This document shows positions 32,916-41,986 of a stretch of 64,000 bases of DNA, piece by piece. The stretch comes from PFJX01 sp040757575 (GTDB lineage: Bacteria > Pseudomonadota > Gammaproteobacteria > Burkholderiales > Thiobacillaceae). A model generated the notes under the pieces. That model searched no databases and was not told the DNA's origin. It saw only the letters and a list, made by a program, of their open reading frames with translations. Position numbers and translations under genes: made by a program. The stretch's first letter is position 1. Every line of letters starts with the position of its first letter. The stretch is from the NCBI GenBank assembly GCA_040757575.1, contig JBFLXA010000006.1:123776-187775 (forward strand). Reading direction: 5' to 3'.

Positions 32916-34808
32916 ATGCCCCAGATCAAATTGCCCGACGGTTCCATCCGTAGCTTCGACAACCCGGTGACCGTCTCGGAAGTAGCCGCCAGCATCGGTG
33001 CGGGCCTGGCCCGGGCTGCCCTGGCCGGCAAGGTGAACGGTGTGCTGGTGGATACCTCCCATGCCATCACGGCCGATGCCGACCTGGCCATCATCACCGA
33101 CAAGGATGCCGATGGCCTGGACCTGATCCGCCACTCAACGGCCCACCTCCTGGCCTATGCGGTGAAGGAGCTGTTCCCCGAGGCCCAGGTGACCATAGGT
33201 CCGGTGATCGAGGACGGCTTCTACTACGACTTTTCCTTCAAGCGGCCTTTCACCCCGGAAGACCTGGCGGCCATCGAGAAGCGCATGGCGGAACTGGCCA
33301 AGAAGGATATTCCCGTGACCCGGGAGGAGTGGGACCGGGACGAGGCGGTGAAATTCTTCGAGTCCATCGGCGAAAAGTACAAGGCCGAGATCATCGGCTC
33401 CATCCCCGCCGGCCAGACCATCTCCCTGTATCGGGAGGGGGACTTCATCGACCTGTGCCGGGGCCCCCACGTGCCTTCCACCGGCAAGCTGAAGGTTTTC
33501 AAGCTCATGAAGGTGGCCGGCGCCTACTGGCGCGGCGACTCGAAGAACGAGATGTTGCAGCGCATCTATGGCACGGCATGGGCCCACAAGGACGATCTGG
33601 CCGCCTACCTGCATCGTCTGGAAGAGGCCGAAAAGCGGGACCACCGCCGTCTGGGCAAGCAACTGGACCTGTTCCATCTCCAGGACGAGGCCCCGGGCAT
33701 GGTGTTCTGGCACCCCCACGGCTGGGTGCTGTGGCAGGAGGTGGAGCAATACATGCGGACCAAGTTCCGGGAGTATGGCTACCAGGAGGTGAAGACCCCC
33801 ACGGTGATGGACAAGACCTTGTGGGAGAAATCCGGCCACTGGGACAACTACCGGGACAACATGTTCACCACCGCTTCGGAAAACCGGGACTACGCGGTGA
33901 AACCCATGAACTGCCCAGGCCATGTGCAGATATTCAACCACGGCCTGCGTTCTTACCGGGACCTGCCCCTGCGCCTGGCGGAGTTCGGTTCCTGCCACCG
34001 CAACGAGCCCTCCGGCTCCCTGCACGGGCTCATGCGGGTGCGGGGCTTCACCCAGGACGATGCCCATATCTTCTGTACCGAAGACCAGATCCAGCCCGAG
34101 GTGTCGGACTTCATCAAGATGCTCCAGGCCGTGTATGCCGACTTCGGCTTTACGGACGTGCTGGTGAAACTTTCCACCCGGCCGGAAAAGCGGGTGGGCA
34201 GCGACGAAAGCTGGGACAAGGCGGAATCTGCCCTGGCGGCAGCCTTGGACCAGAACGGCCTGAAGTTCGACCTGCAACCCGGTGAAGGCGCGTTCTACGG
34301 CCCCAAGATCGAGTTCACCCTGAAGGATTCCCTGGGCCGGCTGTGGCAGGTGGGCACTATCCAGTTGGACTTCAACCTGCCGGTGCGCCTGGGAGCGGAG
34401 TTCGTAGACGAGGACAACACCCGCAAGCCGCCGGTGATGCTGCACCGGGCCATCCTGGGGTCCATGGAACGCTTCATCGGCATCCTCATCGAGCACTACG
34501 CGGGTAACTTCCCCACCTGGCTGGCGCCGGTGCAGGCGGTGGTGATGAGCATCACCGACGCCCAGGCCGAGTACGCGAAGGAAGTGACGCAAGCCCTTAA
34601 AAAACAAGGCTTCAGAGTCATTTCAGACTTGAGAAGCGAGAAGATTGGCTATAAAATCCGCGAGCACTCCATGCAGCGGGTTCCCTTCCAGGTGGTTCTG
34701 GGGGACAAGGAGCGCCAGGAAAACATGCTGGCGGTCCGGGCCCGGGGCGGTGAGGATCTGGGTCAGATGAGCCTGGAAGCCTTCATCGACAAGCTGAGGT
34801 CTGCGTGA
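32916..34808 (+). CDS. thrS: Threonyl-tRNA synthetase
   Basis: 630 residues with TGS domain (1-60), editing domain, class II core and anticodon-binding domain. The zinc-binding cysteine is Cys333 in MNCPGH; motif 2 is GSCHRNEPSG, and RVRGFTQDDAHIFC follows. ATG 32916 has CGGAGC upstream and begins with PQIKLPDGSIR as in the family; an in-frame ATG at 32862 lies inside the terminator hairpin and is rejected. First gene of the thrS-infC-rpmI-rplT-pheST-ihfA block. Confidence 0.97.
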   Translation: MPQIKLPDGSIRSFDNPVTVSEVAASIGAGLARAALAGKVNGVLVDTSHAITADADLAIITDKDADGLDLIRHSTAHLLAYAVKELFPEAQVTIGPVIEDGFYYDFSFKRPFTPEDLAAIEKRMAELAKKDIPVTREEWDRDEAVKFFESIGEKYKAEIIGSIPAGQTISLYREGDFIDLCRGPHVPSTGKLKVFKLMKVAGAYWRGDSKNEMLQRIYGTAWAHKDDLAAYLHRLEEAEKRDHRRLGKQLDLFHLQDEAPGMVFWHPHGWVLWQEVEQYMRTKFREYGYQEVKTPTVMDKTLWEKSGHWDNYRDNMFTTASENRDYAVKPMNCPGHVQIFNHGLRSYRDLPLRLAEFGSCHRNEPSGSLHGLMRVRGFTQDDAHIFCTEDQIQPEVSDFIKMLQAVYADFGFTDVLVKLSTRPEKRVGSDESWDKAESALAAALDQNGLKFDLQPGEGAFYGPKIEFTLKDSLGRLWQVGTIQLDFNLPVRLGAEFVDEDNTRKPPVMLHRAILGSMERFIGILIEHYAGNFPTWLAPVQAVVMSITDAQAEYAKEVTQALKKQGFRVISDLRSEKIGYKIREHSMQRVPFQVVLGDKERQENMLAVRARGGEDLGQMSLEAFIDKLRSA

Positions 34809-34815
34809 ATACTGA

Positions 34816-34849
34816 GGAGCCGATGATGCTGGTCGGCTCCTTGTTTTTT
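34816..34849 (+). terminator. Terminator or attenuator between thrS and infC
   Basis: An 8-bp stem GGAGCCGA/TCGGCTCC with a 9-base loop is followed by TTGTTTTTT. It lies 23 bases before the infC start codon, so it may partly uncouple thrS from infC. Confidence 0.8.
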
Positions 34850-34872
34850 GAATGTTATTGAAGGGATTTACG

Positions 34873-35394
34873 ATAGCTCAGGACAAAGAACTCCGGATCA
34901 ACGGCGAGATTGATGTGCCCGAGGTCCGACTGGTGGGTGACGAAGGCGAGCAGTTGGGCATCGTCAGCTTGCGTGAGGCGCTTTTCAAGGCAGAGGAGGC
35001 GGAGCTTGATCTGGTAGAGATCGCTCCCCTGGCCAAGCCGCCGGTGTGCCGGATCATGGATTTCGGCAAGCACAAGTACCGGGAAAGCAAGAAGCAGCAC
35101 GAGGCCAAGCTCAAGCAAAAGCAGATTCAGGTCAAGGAAGTGAAATTCCGGCCCGGTACCGACGAAAACGACTACCAGGTCAAGTTGCGCAACCTGATCC
35201 GCTTTTTGAGCGAAGGCGACAAGGCCAAGATCACCTTGCGTTTCCGGGGCCGGGAAATGGCTCACCAGGAACTGGGCATGGAGCAATTGAAGCGGGTGGA
35301 AGCCGACCTGGCGGAATACGCCACGGTGGAGCAGTTCCCGAAGATGGAAGGGCGCCAGATGATCATGGTGCTGACGCCCAAGAAGAAAAAGTGA
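34873..35394 (+). CDS. infC: Translation initiation factor IF-3, probable AUA start
   Basis: 173 residues from the chosen start. Sequence blocks RINGEIDVPEVRLV, AKPPVCRIMDFGKHKY and VKEVKFRPGTDENDYQVKLR are diagnostic. The ATA at 34873 has the ribosome site AAGGGA six bases before it and yields the family-typical N-terminus IAQDKELRINGE. The in-frame ATG at 34852 would add seven residues but has no ribosome site, being preceded by the T-run of the terminator. IF-3 genes commonly use rare start codons (AUU in E. coli) for autoregulation, because IF-3 itself rejects them. Confidence 0.93.
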   Translation: MAQDKELRINGEIDVPEVRLVGDEGEQLGIVSLREALFKAEEAELDLVEIAPLAKPPVCRIMDFGKHKYRESKKQHEAKLKQKQIQVKEVKFRPGTDENDYQVKLRNLIRFLSEGDKAKITLRFRGREMAHQELGMEQLKRVEADLAEYATVEQFPKMEGRQMIMVLTPKKKK

Positions 35395-35403
35395 CTTTGC
35401 CCT

Positions 35404-35436
35404 AGTGAAGTCATCCCCGCGCAGGCGGGGTCCAGG
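35404..35436. repeat. Small REP-like palindrome
   Basis: The infC-rpmI gap contains GTCATCCCCGC, gcag and GCGGGGTCCAG, the form of the widespread CCCGC...GCGGG short dispersed repeats of proteobacteria. It could also serve as a hairpin in the rpmI leader. Confidence 0.5.
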
Positions 35437-35547
35437 TTTTACCAGGCTAGCGCGGGCCTTTGACCCAACCGCGCAACAAGTGCCCTCCGGCCAAACAAGC
35501 GTTTCCGTCGGAAACCGCCCGGGGGCATGAAAAATGGAGTTGTAGAA

Positions 35548-35745
35548 ATGCCGAAGATGAAGACCAAGAGCGGCGCTGCCAAGCGTTTCCGCGTTCGGGG
35601 CAGCGGCAGCATCAAGCGGTCCTCCGCCTACATGCGCCACATCCTCACCAAGAAGACCACCAAGCGCAAGCGTCAGCTGCGCGGCATGTCCGAAGTGCAT
35701 GCCGGTGATATCGGCCATGTCCGCGACATGATGCCCTACGCCTGA
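35548..35745 (+). CDS. rpmI: 50S ribosomal protein L35
   Basis: 65 residues, very basic: MPKMKTKSGAAKRFRV and HILTKKTTKRKRQLRG are the L35 signature. ATG 35548 is chosen over an ATG at 35527 because it gives the canonical MPKMKT start and has GGAG upstream. rplT follows 26 bases later. A GTTTCC/GGAAAC hairpin at 35501-35515 lies in the leader. Confidence 0.97.
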   Translation: MPKMKTKSGAAKRFRVRGSGSIKRSSAYMRHILTKKTTKRKRQLRGMSEVHAGDIGHVRDMMPYA

Positions 35746-35771
35746 GCCACCACGGATAAAGGAGAACCAAC

Positions 35772-36137
35772 ATGCCTCGCGTCAAACGTGGTGTAACCGC
35801 CCGCGCAAGTCACAAGAAGGTCATGGAAGCAGCCAAGGGCTTCCGCGGCCGCCGCAAGAACGTATTCCGCGTTGCCAACGAAGCGGTCATGAAGGCCGGG
35901 CAATATGCCTACCGTGACCGTCGGCAGCGCAAGCGCCAGTTCCGCCAGCTGTGGATCGCCCGTATCAATGCCGCCGTGCGTGAACTGGGCATGGAAATGA
36001 CCTACAGCGTGTTCATGAACGGCCTGAAGAAAGCCAACATCGAGATCGACCGCAAGGTGCTGTCCGACATGGCCATTTTCGACCAGCCGGCTTTTGCCAA
36101 GATCGCCGAGCAGGCCAAGGCTTCCCTGGCTGCCTGA
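35772..36137 (+). CDS. rplT: 50S ribosomal protein L20
   Basis: 121 residues starting MPRVKRGVTARASHKKV, with GFRGRRKNVFRVA and YRDRRQRKRQFRQLWI. L20 binds 23S rRNA early in 50S assembly and represses its own operon in E. coli. The ribosome site AAAGGAG precedes the ATG. Confidence 0.98.
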   Translation: MPRVKRGVTARASHKKVMEAAKGFRGRRKNVFRVANEAVMKAGQYAYRDRRQRKRQFRQLWIARINAAVRELGMEMTYSVFMNGLKKANIEIDRKVLSDMAIFDQPAFAKIAEQAKASLAA

Positions 36138-36162
36138 AATCGGCCTCACTGCCGGTAGTACC

Positions 36163-36194
36163 AAGGGAGGCCACGGCCTCCCTTTTCATTTTTC
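36163..36194 (+). terminator. Terminator-like hairpin between rplT and pheS
   Basis: The stem AAGGGAGGC/GCCTCCCTT with loop CACG is followed by TTCATTTTTC. It sits where the E. coli pheST operon has its attenuator, but I see no phenylalanine-rich leader peptide before it. Confidence 0.75.
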
Positions 36195-36228
36195 AACCTG
36201 AATTCCCTTCACCCGAGACGGTGTGTTC

Positions 36229-37209
36229 ATGAATCTGGAAGACATCCTTTCCGAAGCCGGGCAAGCCTTTGCCGCCGCCGCCAACCTGCCCACCCTGGAT
36301 CAGGTGAAGGCCCGATTCCTGGGCAAGACCGGCGCCATCACCGAGCAGATGAAAAGCTTGGGCGCCTTGCCGGCCGAAGAACGCAAGCAGGCCGGGGCAC
36401 GCATCAACGAGGTGAAGAATCAGGTGGAAGCCCTGCTCAAGGCCCGCCGGGACGCCCTGCAGGCGGCTGAACTGGAAAAACAACTGGCGGCCGAATCCCT
36501 GGACGTGACCCTGCCGGGACGGGGCGAAGGGGTAGGGGGGCTGCACCCCGTCAGCCTGACCCTGGCCCGCATCGAATCCCTGTTTGCCTCCATCGGCTTT
36601 GCCGTGGCGGACGGCCCGGAAATCGAGACGGATTTCTACAATTTCACCGCCCTGAACATTCCGGAAAACCACCCGGCCCGGGCCATGCACGATACCTTCT
36701 ATCTGAAGGACGGCGGCCTGCTGCGTACCCACACCTCCCCGGTGCAGGTGCATTACATGCAGGCCCACGAACCCCCCGTCCGCATCATCGCCCCGGGGCG
36801 TGTGTACCGGGTGGATTCCGACGCCACCCATTCCCCCATGTTCCATCAGGTGGAAGGCCTGATCGTGGACGAGCAGGTGAGCTTCGCGAACCTCAAGGGG
36901 GTGATCCAGGAATTCCTGCAACGCTTCTTCGAACGGGATGACCTGCGGGTGCGTTTCCGTCCTTCCTTTTTCCCCTTCACCGAGCCTTCGGCAGAAATGG
37001 ACATGAGCTGGGGGGATGGCTGGCTGGAGATCGGCGGCTGCGGCATGGTGCATCCCAACGTCTTTGGCCACGTGGGCATCGACGCAGAGCGCTATCAGGG
37101 CTTTGCCTTCGGCCTGGGAGTGGAGCGTTTGGCCATGCTGCGCTATGGCGTGGATGACCTGCGCCTGTTCTTTGAAAACGACGTGCGCTTTCTCAGGCAG
37201 TTCGCTTAA
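36229..37209 (+). CDS. pheS: Phenylalanyl-tRNA synthetase alpha subunit
   Basis: 326 residues. N-terminal coiled coil, then the class II core: LHPVSLTLARIESLFASIGF, HDTFYLKDGGLLRTHTSPVQ, and GWLEIGGCGMVHPNV with GLGVERLAMLRYGVDDLR at the end (motif 3). ATG 36229 is preferred; a GTG six bases earlier is possible. Forms the alpha2-beta2 enzyme with pheT, 21 bases downstream. Confidence 0.97.
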   Translation: MNLEDILSEAGQAFAAAANLPTLDQVKARFLGKTGAITEQMKSLGALPAEERKQAGARINEVKNQVEALLKARRDALQAAELEKQLAAESLDVTLPGRGEGVGGLHPVSLTLARIESLFASIGFAVADGPEIETDFYNFTALNIPENHPARAMHDTFYLKDGGLLRTHTSPVQVHYMQAHEPPVRIIAPGRVYRVDSDATHSPMFHQVEGLIVDEQVSFANLKGVIQEFLQRFFERDDLRVRFRPSFFPFTEPSAEMDMSWGDGWLEIGGCGMVHPNVFGHVGIDAERYQGFAFGLGVERLAMLRYGVDDLRLFFENDVRFLRQFA

Positions 37210-37230
37210 TCAGATACTGGGTATTTCACC

Positions 37231-39588
37231 ATGCAATTTTCCGAAGCCTGGCTACGCAGCCTCGTCAATCCGCCCCTGAACACCCAGGACCTGGGCCATC
37301 TGCTGACCATGGCGGGCCTGGAAGTCGAAGAGATGGTTCCGGCCGCGCCGGCCTTTACCCAGGTGGTGGTGGCCGAAATCCTCAGCGCGGAAAAGCACCC
37401 AAATGCCGACCGGCTTCAGGTCTGCCAGGTGAACGTGGGCGAGGCCCAGCCCCTGACCATCGTTTGTGGCGCCCCCAATGCCCGGGCCGGCCTGAAGACC
37501 GCCTGTGCCCGGGTAGGTGCCGCCCTGCCGGGAGACTTCCATATCAAGCAGGCCAAGGTGCGGAGCGTGGAATCCTTTGGCATGTTGTGCTCTGCCAAGG
37601 AACTGGGCATTGCCGCTGACGCGGAAGGCATCATGGAACTCTCCGCCGACGCGCCGGTGGGCACGTCGTTGCGGGACTGGCTGGCCCTGGACGACACCCT
37701 CATTACCTTGAAGCTCACCCCGAACCGGGGGGATTGCCTGTCCATTGCCGGCATTGCCCGGGAAGTGGCCGCCCTGACGGATCAGCCCCTGGTGGCGAGA
37801 GACATGTCTCCCGTGGCGCCGGCCTGCACGGATACCCTGCCGGTGGCCATCGACGCCCCCGAAGCCTGTCCCCGTTATTGCGGTCGCATCATCAAGGGTC
37901 TGAACCCGGCAGCCCGTACCCCCGACTGGATGGTGCGCCGGCTGGAGCGTTGCGGTCTGCGGGCCATCCACCCGGTGGTGGATGTGACCAACTATGTGCT
38001 CCTGGAACTGGGGCAACCCATGCACGGTTTCGATCTGGCCCGCATCAAGGGCACTGTGCGGGCTCGCAGGGCCCGGGCGGGGGAGCCCCTGGCCTTGCTC
38101 AATGGTCAGGAACTGGCCTTGCAGGCCGACAGCCTGGTGATCGCCGACGACACGGGGGCCCTGGCCCTGGCGGGCATCATGGGGGGCGCCGGAAGCGGTG
38201 TCACGGATGGGACGGTGGATATATTCCTGGAGGCGGCCCATTTCACGCCGGATGCCGTGGCGGGCCGGGCTCGGGCTTACGGGTTATCCACGGATTCTTC
38301 CCACCGCTTTGAGCGGGGTGTGGACCCTGAGCTGCCCGGCCAGGCCATGGAATGGGCTACCCGTCTGATTCTGGACATCTGCGGCGGCCAGCCCGGGCCG
38401 GTCACGGTGGCTGGCCCGGGGGTGGCTCCTGCCCAGGGCGTGCCTTTCCGGCCCGACCGGGCCCGGCGCGTGCTGGGTTTCGAGATTGCCGATGCGGTCA
38501 TGGCGGGCATTCTGTCCCGGCTGGGCATGAGCGTGGAGGCGGCGGGTACGGGCTATTTGGTCACGCCCCCCAGCCACCGTTTCGACATCAACCGGGAAGT
38601 GGACCTCATCGAGGAAATCGCCCGGGTGCACGGCTACGACCAACTACCCGCCATTCCCCTGAGCGGCCTCCAGGTCATGCTGCCTGCAGAAGAAGGCAAG
38701 CGCAGCGTGACTCACATGAAGAGCGCTTTGACTTCAAGAGGTTATCAGGAAGTCATTACGTATAGCTTTATATCGGATGAGGTGGATCGGGATTTCCGGG
38801 TGGAGGGGCAGACGGTGTCCTTGCTCAATCCCATCGCCAGCCAGATGGGGGTGATGCGGGGCAGTCTCATGGGCGGTTTGTTGCAGGTCCTGCGGCATAA
38901 CCTGAATCATGGTCAGGAACGGCTGCGCCTGTTCGAGGTGGGGCGCGTGTTCATCAGCACCCGGGCGCAAGACCAGCCTCTGCGCGTCGGCGGTCTTTCC
39001 TATGGCTCCGCCCTGCCAGAACAATGGGCCGAAAAGGCCCGGGGGGCGGATTTCTACGACGTCCGTGCCGACGTGGAAGCCCTGATCCACCCTCTGGTGG
39101 CCCGGTTTGATGCGGCGGCCCACGGCTCGCTCCATCCGGGCCAGTGTGCCCGGATAAGCATCCAGGGACAGTCCGTGGGCTGGGTGGGGGCCCTGCATCC
39201 CGCCCTGGTCCAGAAGCACGGCCTGGCCAAGGTGCCCTTCCTGTTCGAAGTGGATCTGGCGGCCTTGACCCGGCATCCCGTGCCCCGTTATGCCCAGGAG
39301 CCGAGGCTGCCTGCGGTGCGGCGGGATATCGCCGTGGTGGTGGATGCCCAGGTATCCGTGGGGGCAATGCTGGAAAGCGTACGGACTGCCAATCTGCCCC
39401 TGGTGGCGGAATTCAGTCTCTTCGACCTGTACCAGGGCCAGGGGGTTGAGCCCGGCAAAAAAAGCCTTGCTTTCAAAGTGTTGGTACAACATACTGAGAA
39501 AACGCTTACAGATCAGGAAATCGATGCCGCCGTGCAAGGCGTGCTGGATAACCTGCAGAAGAATTTCGAGGCCAGTTTGCGCGGTTGA
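37231..39588 (+). CDS. pheT: Phenylalanyl-tRNA synthetase beta subunit
   Basis: 785 residues. N-terminal MQFSEAWLRSLVNPPL, EMAP/OB tRNA-binding domain (about 40-150), B3/B4 editing domain (about 200-390), B5 domain (about 400-470), a catalytically inactive class II-like core, and a C-terminal ferredoxin-like anticodon domain (RRDIAVVVDAQVSVGAM). The arrangement pheS-pheT-ihfA is the classical one. Confidence 0.97.
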   Translation: MQFSEAWLRSLVNPPLNTQDLGHLLTMAGLEVEEMVPAAPAFTQVVVAEILSAEKHPNADRLQVCQVNVGEAQPLTIVCGAPNARAGLKTACARVGAALPGDFHIKQAKVRSVESFGMLCSAKELGIAADAEGIMELSADAPVGTSLRDWLALDDTLITLKLTPNRGDCLSIAGIAREVAALTDQPLVARDMSPVAPACTDTLPVAIDAPEACPRYCGRIIKGLNPAARTPDWMVRRLERCGLRAIHPVVDVTNYVLLELGQPMHGFDLARIKGTVRARRARAGEPLALLNGQELALQADSLVIADDTGALALAGIMGGAGSGVTDGTVDIFLEAAHFTPDAVAGRARAYGLSTDSSHRFERGVDPELPGQAMEWATRLILDICGGQPGPVTVAGPGVAPAQGVPFRPDRARRVLGFEIADAVMAGILSRLGMSVEAAGTGYLVTPPSHRFDINREVDLIEEIARVHGYDQLPAIPLSGLQVMLPAEEGKRSVTHMKSALTSRGYQEVITYSFISDEVDRDFRVEGQTVSLLNPIASQMGVMRGSLMGGLLQVLRHNLNHGQERLRLFEVGRVFISTRAQDQPLRVGGLSYGSALPEQWAEKARGADFYDVRADVEALIHPLVARFDAAAHGSLHPGQCARISIQGQSVGWVGALHPALVQKHGLAKVPFLFEVDLAALTRHPVPRYAQEPRLPAVRRDIAVVVDAQVSVGAMLESVRTANLPLVAEFSLFDLYQGQGVEPGKKSLAFKVLVQHTEKTLTDQEIDAAVQGVLDNLQKNFEASLRG

Positions 39589-39626
39589 GGTGGTTTGCCC
39601 AGCCGCTGTCCGGAGACAGGAATTAC

Positions 39627-39938
39627 ATGAGCACGCTGACCAAGGCAGAACTCGCCACCATGCTGTTTGAAAAGGTGGGGTTGAACAAACGGGAGGCCAA
39701 GGAAATGGTCGAGTCCTTCTTTGAGGAGATTCGAGTTGCCCTGGAAAAAGGCGACAGCGTCAAGCTGTCTGGTTTTGGCAACTTCCAGTTGAGGGAAAAG
39801 CCCCAGCGCCCGGGTCGCAACCCCAAGACTGGAGAAGAAATGCCCATCACGGCCCGCCGAGTGGTGACGTTTCACGTGAGCCAGAAACTGAAGGCGATGG
39901 TGGAAGAGGCCCATGGCGGAACTTCTACCCAGCTCTGA
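39627..39938 (+). CDS. ihfA: Integration host factor alpha subunit
   Basis: 103 residues. DNA-bending HU/IHF family: TLTKAELATMLFEKVGLNKR, KLSGFGNFQLREKPQRPGRNPKTG, and the flexible arm with RRVVTFHVSQKLK. ATG 39627 has CGGAGACAGG upstream; the frame is open back into pheT. Overlaps the MerR gene by 26 bases. Confidence 0.97.
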   Translation: MSTLTKAELATMLFEKVGLNKREAKEMVESFFEEIRVALEKGDSVKLSGFGNFQLREKPQRPGRNPKTGEEMPITARRVVTFHVSQKLKAMVEEAHGGTSTQL

Positions 39939-40323
39939 GCTGCCCCCCATACCCAGCAAGCGCTACTTCACCATCGGTGAAGTCAGCGAGTTGTGTGGTG
40001 TCAAGCCCCACGTGCTGCGTTACTGGGAGCAGGAATTCTCCCAGCTCAAGCCGGTCAAGCGGCGGGGCAATCGTCGTTATTATCAGCACCATGAGGTCAT
40101 GCTCATCCGGCGTATCCGGGAACTGCTCTACGAACAGGGTTTCACCATCAGCGGTGCCCGTAACCGGTTGATGACCGAGGGGGTTGCCAGCCATACCGAA
40201 GCTCCCATAGAAGCAGCCGAAGCAGCCGAAGCTGCCGAGACAAAAACGATGCATGGTGGGGATTGCGATCTGCAGGCAATGAAAGCCGAGCTTGCGGCAA
40301 TCATCGCCCTGCTCAAGGCGTGA
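39913..40323 (+). CDS. MerR-family transcriptional regulator
   Basis: 136 residues. N-terminal winged helix (KRYFTIGEVSELCGVKPHVL, then RYWEQEF) with YYQHHEVMLIRRIRELLYEQ. The C-terminal part is short, with an EAAEAAEAAE stretch encoded by repeats and no cysteines for metal sensing. A MerR protein directly after ihfA is a conserved arrangement; target unknown. It overlaps ihfA, suggesting translation coupling. Confidence 0.9.
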   Translation: MAELLPSSELPPIPSKRYFTIGEVSELCGVKPHVLRYWEQEFSQLKPVKRRGNRRYYQHHEVMLIRRIRELLYEQGFTISGARNRLMTEGVASHTEAPIEAAEAAEAAETKTMHGGDCDLQAMKAELAAIIALLKA

Positions 40324-40432
40324 ATCCCCGGGCGAGCCCGGGACTCCAAACCATTTTTTCCGTAGTGTGGCGCGATGCCGGTCAGGGCGTCGATTGTCTT
40401 TTATGCGCCGACATATTTTTTCAATAATTCTG

Positions 40433-40461
40433 TTTACCGATCAAGGTCGACCACCTATAAT
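40433..40461 (+). promoter_or_regulatory. Sigma-70 promoter of tRNA-Pro
   Basis: TTTACC (40433-40438), a 17-base spacer and a perfect TATAAT (40456-40461) lie 10 bases before the tRNA 5' end, in an AT-rich stretch unlike the surroundings. Confidence 0.85.
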
Positions 40462-40471
40462 GCGCGGCGTT

Positions 40472-40548
40472 CGGGGCGTAGCGCAGCCTGGTAGCGCACC
40501 TGCATGGGGTGCAGGGGGTCGGAAGTTCGAATCTTCTCGCCCCGACCA
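40472..40548 (+). tRNA. tRNA-Pro (GGG)
   Basis: 77 bases: acceptor CGGGGCG/CGCCCCG, D arm GCGC...GCGC, anticodon stem CCTGC/GCAGG with loop ATGGGGT (anticodon GGG, proline), T loop TTCGAAT, encoded CCA. Strong promoter upstream; surE starts 38 bases downstream. Confidence 0.97.
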
Positions 40549-40586
40549 ATTTTTCTTTCCCCTCTCTTAGAAGTTCCTCGCGGCGA

Positions 40587-41333
40587 ATGCGGATTCTGCT
40601 CAGCAACGACGACGGCTACTTTGCACCAGGATTGGCCGTCCTAGCCGCAACCCTCAGCAACAAAGGCCACGATATCACGGTTGTGGCCCCTGAGCGGGAC
40701 CGGAGTGGGGCAAGCAATTCCCTTACGTTGGACCGTCCGCTCATGGTGCGTACCACGCCCGGCGGTTTCCATTACGTCAACGGCACGCCGACGGACTGTG
40801 TGCACCTGGCGGTGACGGGCCTGTTGCCTGCCTTGCCGGACATGGTGATCTCGGGCATCAACCACGGCGCCAACATGGGCGATGACACGGTCTATTCCGG
40901 CACGGTGGCGGCAGCTACCGAGGGTTTTTTGCTGGGCATTCCTTCAGTCGCGGTGTCCCTGGCCAACATACAGCATGAGCATTTCCAGACGGCGGCAGAT
41001 GTGGTGGCGGATCTGGTGGCACGTTTTGCCGCCAAGTCCTTTCCCGATCATGTCCTGTTGAACGTGAACGTGCCGGATTTGCCCGTGGACCAGGTCAAGG
41101 GCCTGGAAGTGACCCGCCTGGGCCGGCGCCACAAAGCCCAGGATACGGTCAAGACGGTGAACCCCCGCAACCAGACCATGTACTGGGTCGGCGCTGCCGG
41201 GGCCGCCCAGGATGCCGGGCCGGGAACCGATTTCAATGCAGTGGCCCAAGGCCGGGTGTCCGTCACCCCCTTGCAACTCGATCTCACCCGCTACAACCAG
41301 ATCGGCGTGGTCCAGGATTGGCTGGCGCCATGA
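40587..41333 (+). CDS. surE: 5'-nucleotidase SurE
   Basis: 248 residues. Survival protein with nucleotidase/exopolyphosphatase activity. N-terminal MRILLSNDDGYFAPGL supplies the metal aspartates (DDG); SGINHGANMGDDTVYSGTVA is the second signature. ATG 40587 is chosen; the frame opens back into tRNA-Pro. It overlaps pcm by ATGA, as first gene of the conserved surE-pcm-nlpD-rpoS order. Confidence 0.97.
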   Translation: MRILLSNDDGYFAPGLAVLAATLSNKGHDITVVAPERDRSGASNSLTLDRPLMVRTTPGGFHYVNGTPTDCVHLAVTGLLPALPDMVISGINHGANMGDDTVYSGTVAAATEGFLLGIPSVAVSLANIQHEHFQTAADVVADLVARFAAKSFPDHVLLNVNVPDLPVDQVKGLEVTRLGRRHKAQDTVKTVNPRNQTMYWVGAAGAAQDAGPGTDFNAVAQGRVSVTPLQLDLTRYNQIGVVQDWLAP

Positions 41334-41986
41334 TTGCCCAGGGTATCGGCATGACCTCACAACGGGCACGGGCGCGCATGATCGAGCGTCTGAAGACCCA
41401 GGGGATCACCGATGCCCGGGTACTTGCCGCAATGGCAGAGGTTCCCCGGCATCCCTTCCTGGAAGAGGGCATCCAGCAGCGGGCCTATGACGAAACCCCT
41501 TTGCCCATCGGCCAGGGACAGACCATTTCCAGCCCCTACATCGTCGCCATGAGTTGCGAACTCATCAGTCAGTGCCGTCCTCTGGAGCGGGTGCTGGAGG
41601 TGGGCGGGGGCTGCGGTTACCAGGCGGCCGTGCTTTCCAAATTGGCCAAGGAAGTGCTCAGCCTGGAGCGCATCGCCAAGCTGATCGGCCGGGCCCGCCA
41701 GACCCTGCGGGAATTGCGCATCAACAACGTGCTGATCAAGAACGTGGATGGCAGCGAGGGGTATCCCGCTGCCGCCCCCTATGACGCCATTGTCGTGGCG
41801 GCCGCCATGCCTTTCATCCCGGAAGCCCTGAAGCAGCAACTCAAGCCCGGGGGCCGGCTGGTGGCGCCGGTGGGAGCTGGGGAGGTCCAGAAACTCATTC
41901 TGGTGGAAGCCTTGCCTGAGGGGGGGTTCAAGGAATCGGAACTGGAAGCGGTCAAGTTTGTTCCTTTGCTGTCGGGAGTGGTTTGA
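41330..41986 (+). CDS. pcm: Protein-L-isoaspartate O-methyltransferase
   Basis: 218 residues. Repairs isoaspartyl damage using SAM. RAYDETPLPIGQGQTISSPY is the diagnostic substrate-binding segment, and VLEVGGGCGYQAAVLS the SAM loop (the usual GSG is GGG here). ATG 41330 gives an ATGA overlap with surE; a TTG at 41318 is a less likely start. Confidence 0.96.
   Translation: MIAQGIGMTSQRARARMIERLKTQGITDARVLAAMAEVPRHPFLEEGIQQRAYDETPLPIGQGQTISSPYIVAMSCELISQCRPLERVLEVGGGCGYQAAVLSKLAKEVLSLERIAKLIGRARQTLRELRINNVLIKNVDGSEGYPAAAPYDAIVVAAAMPFIPEALKQQLKPGGRLVAPVGAGEVQKLILVEALPEGGFKESELEAVKFVPLLSGVV

Noticed and set aside
36138..36228. A pheM-like leader peptide before pheS
   Set aside because: No start codon with a phenylalanine-rich frame precedes the hairpin.
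40200..40240. Repeated GAAGCAGCC units in the MerR gene as a phase-variable tract
   Set aside because: Only about three imperfect 9-base units in frame, encoding an Ala/Glu helix; too short to claim instability.
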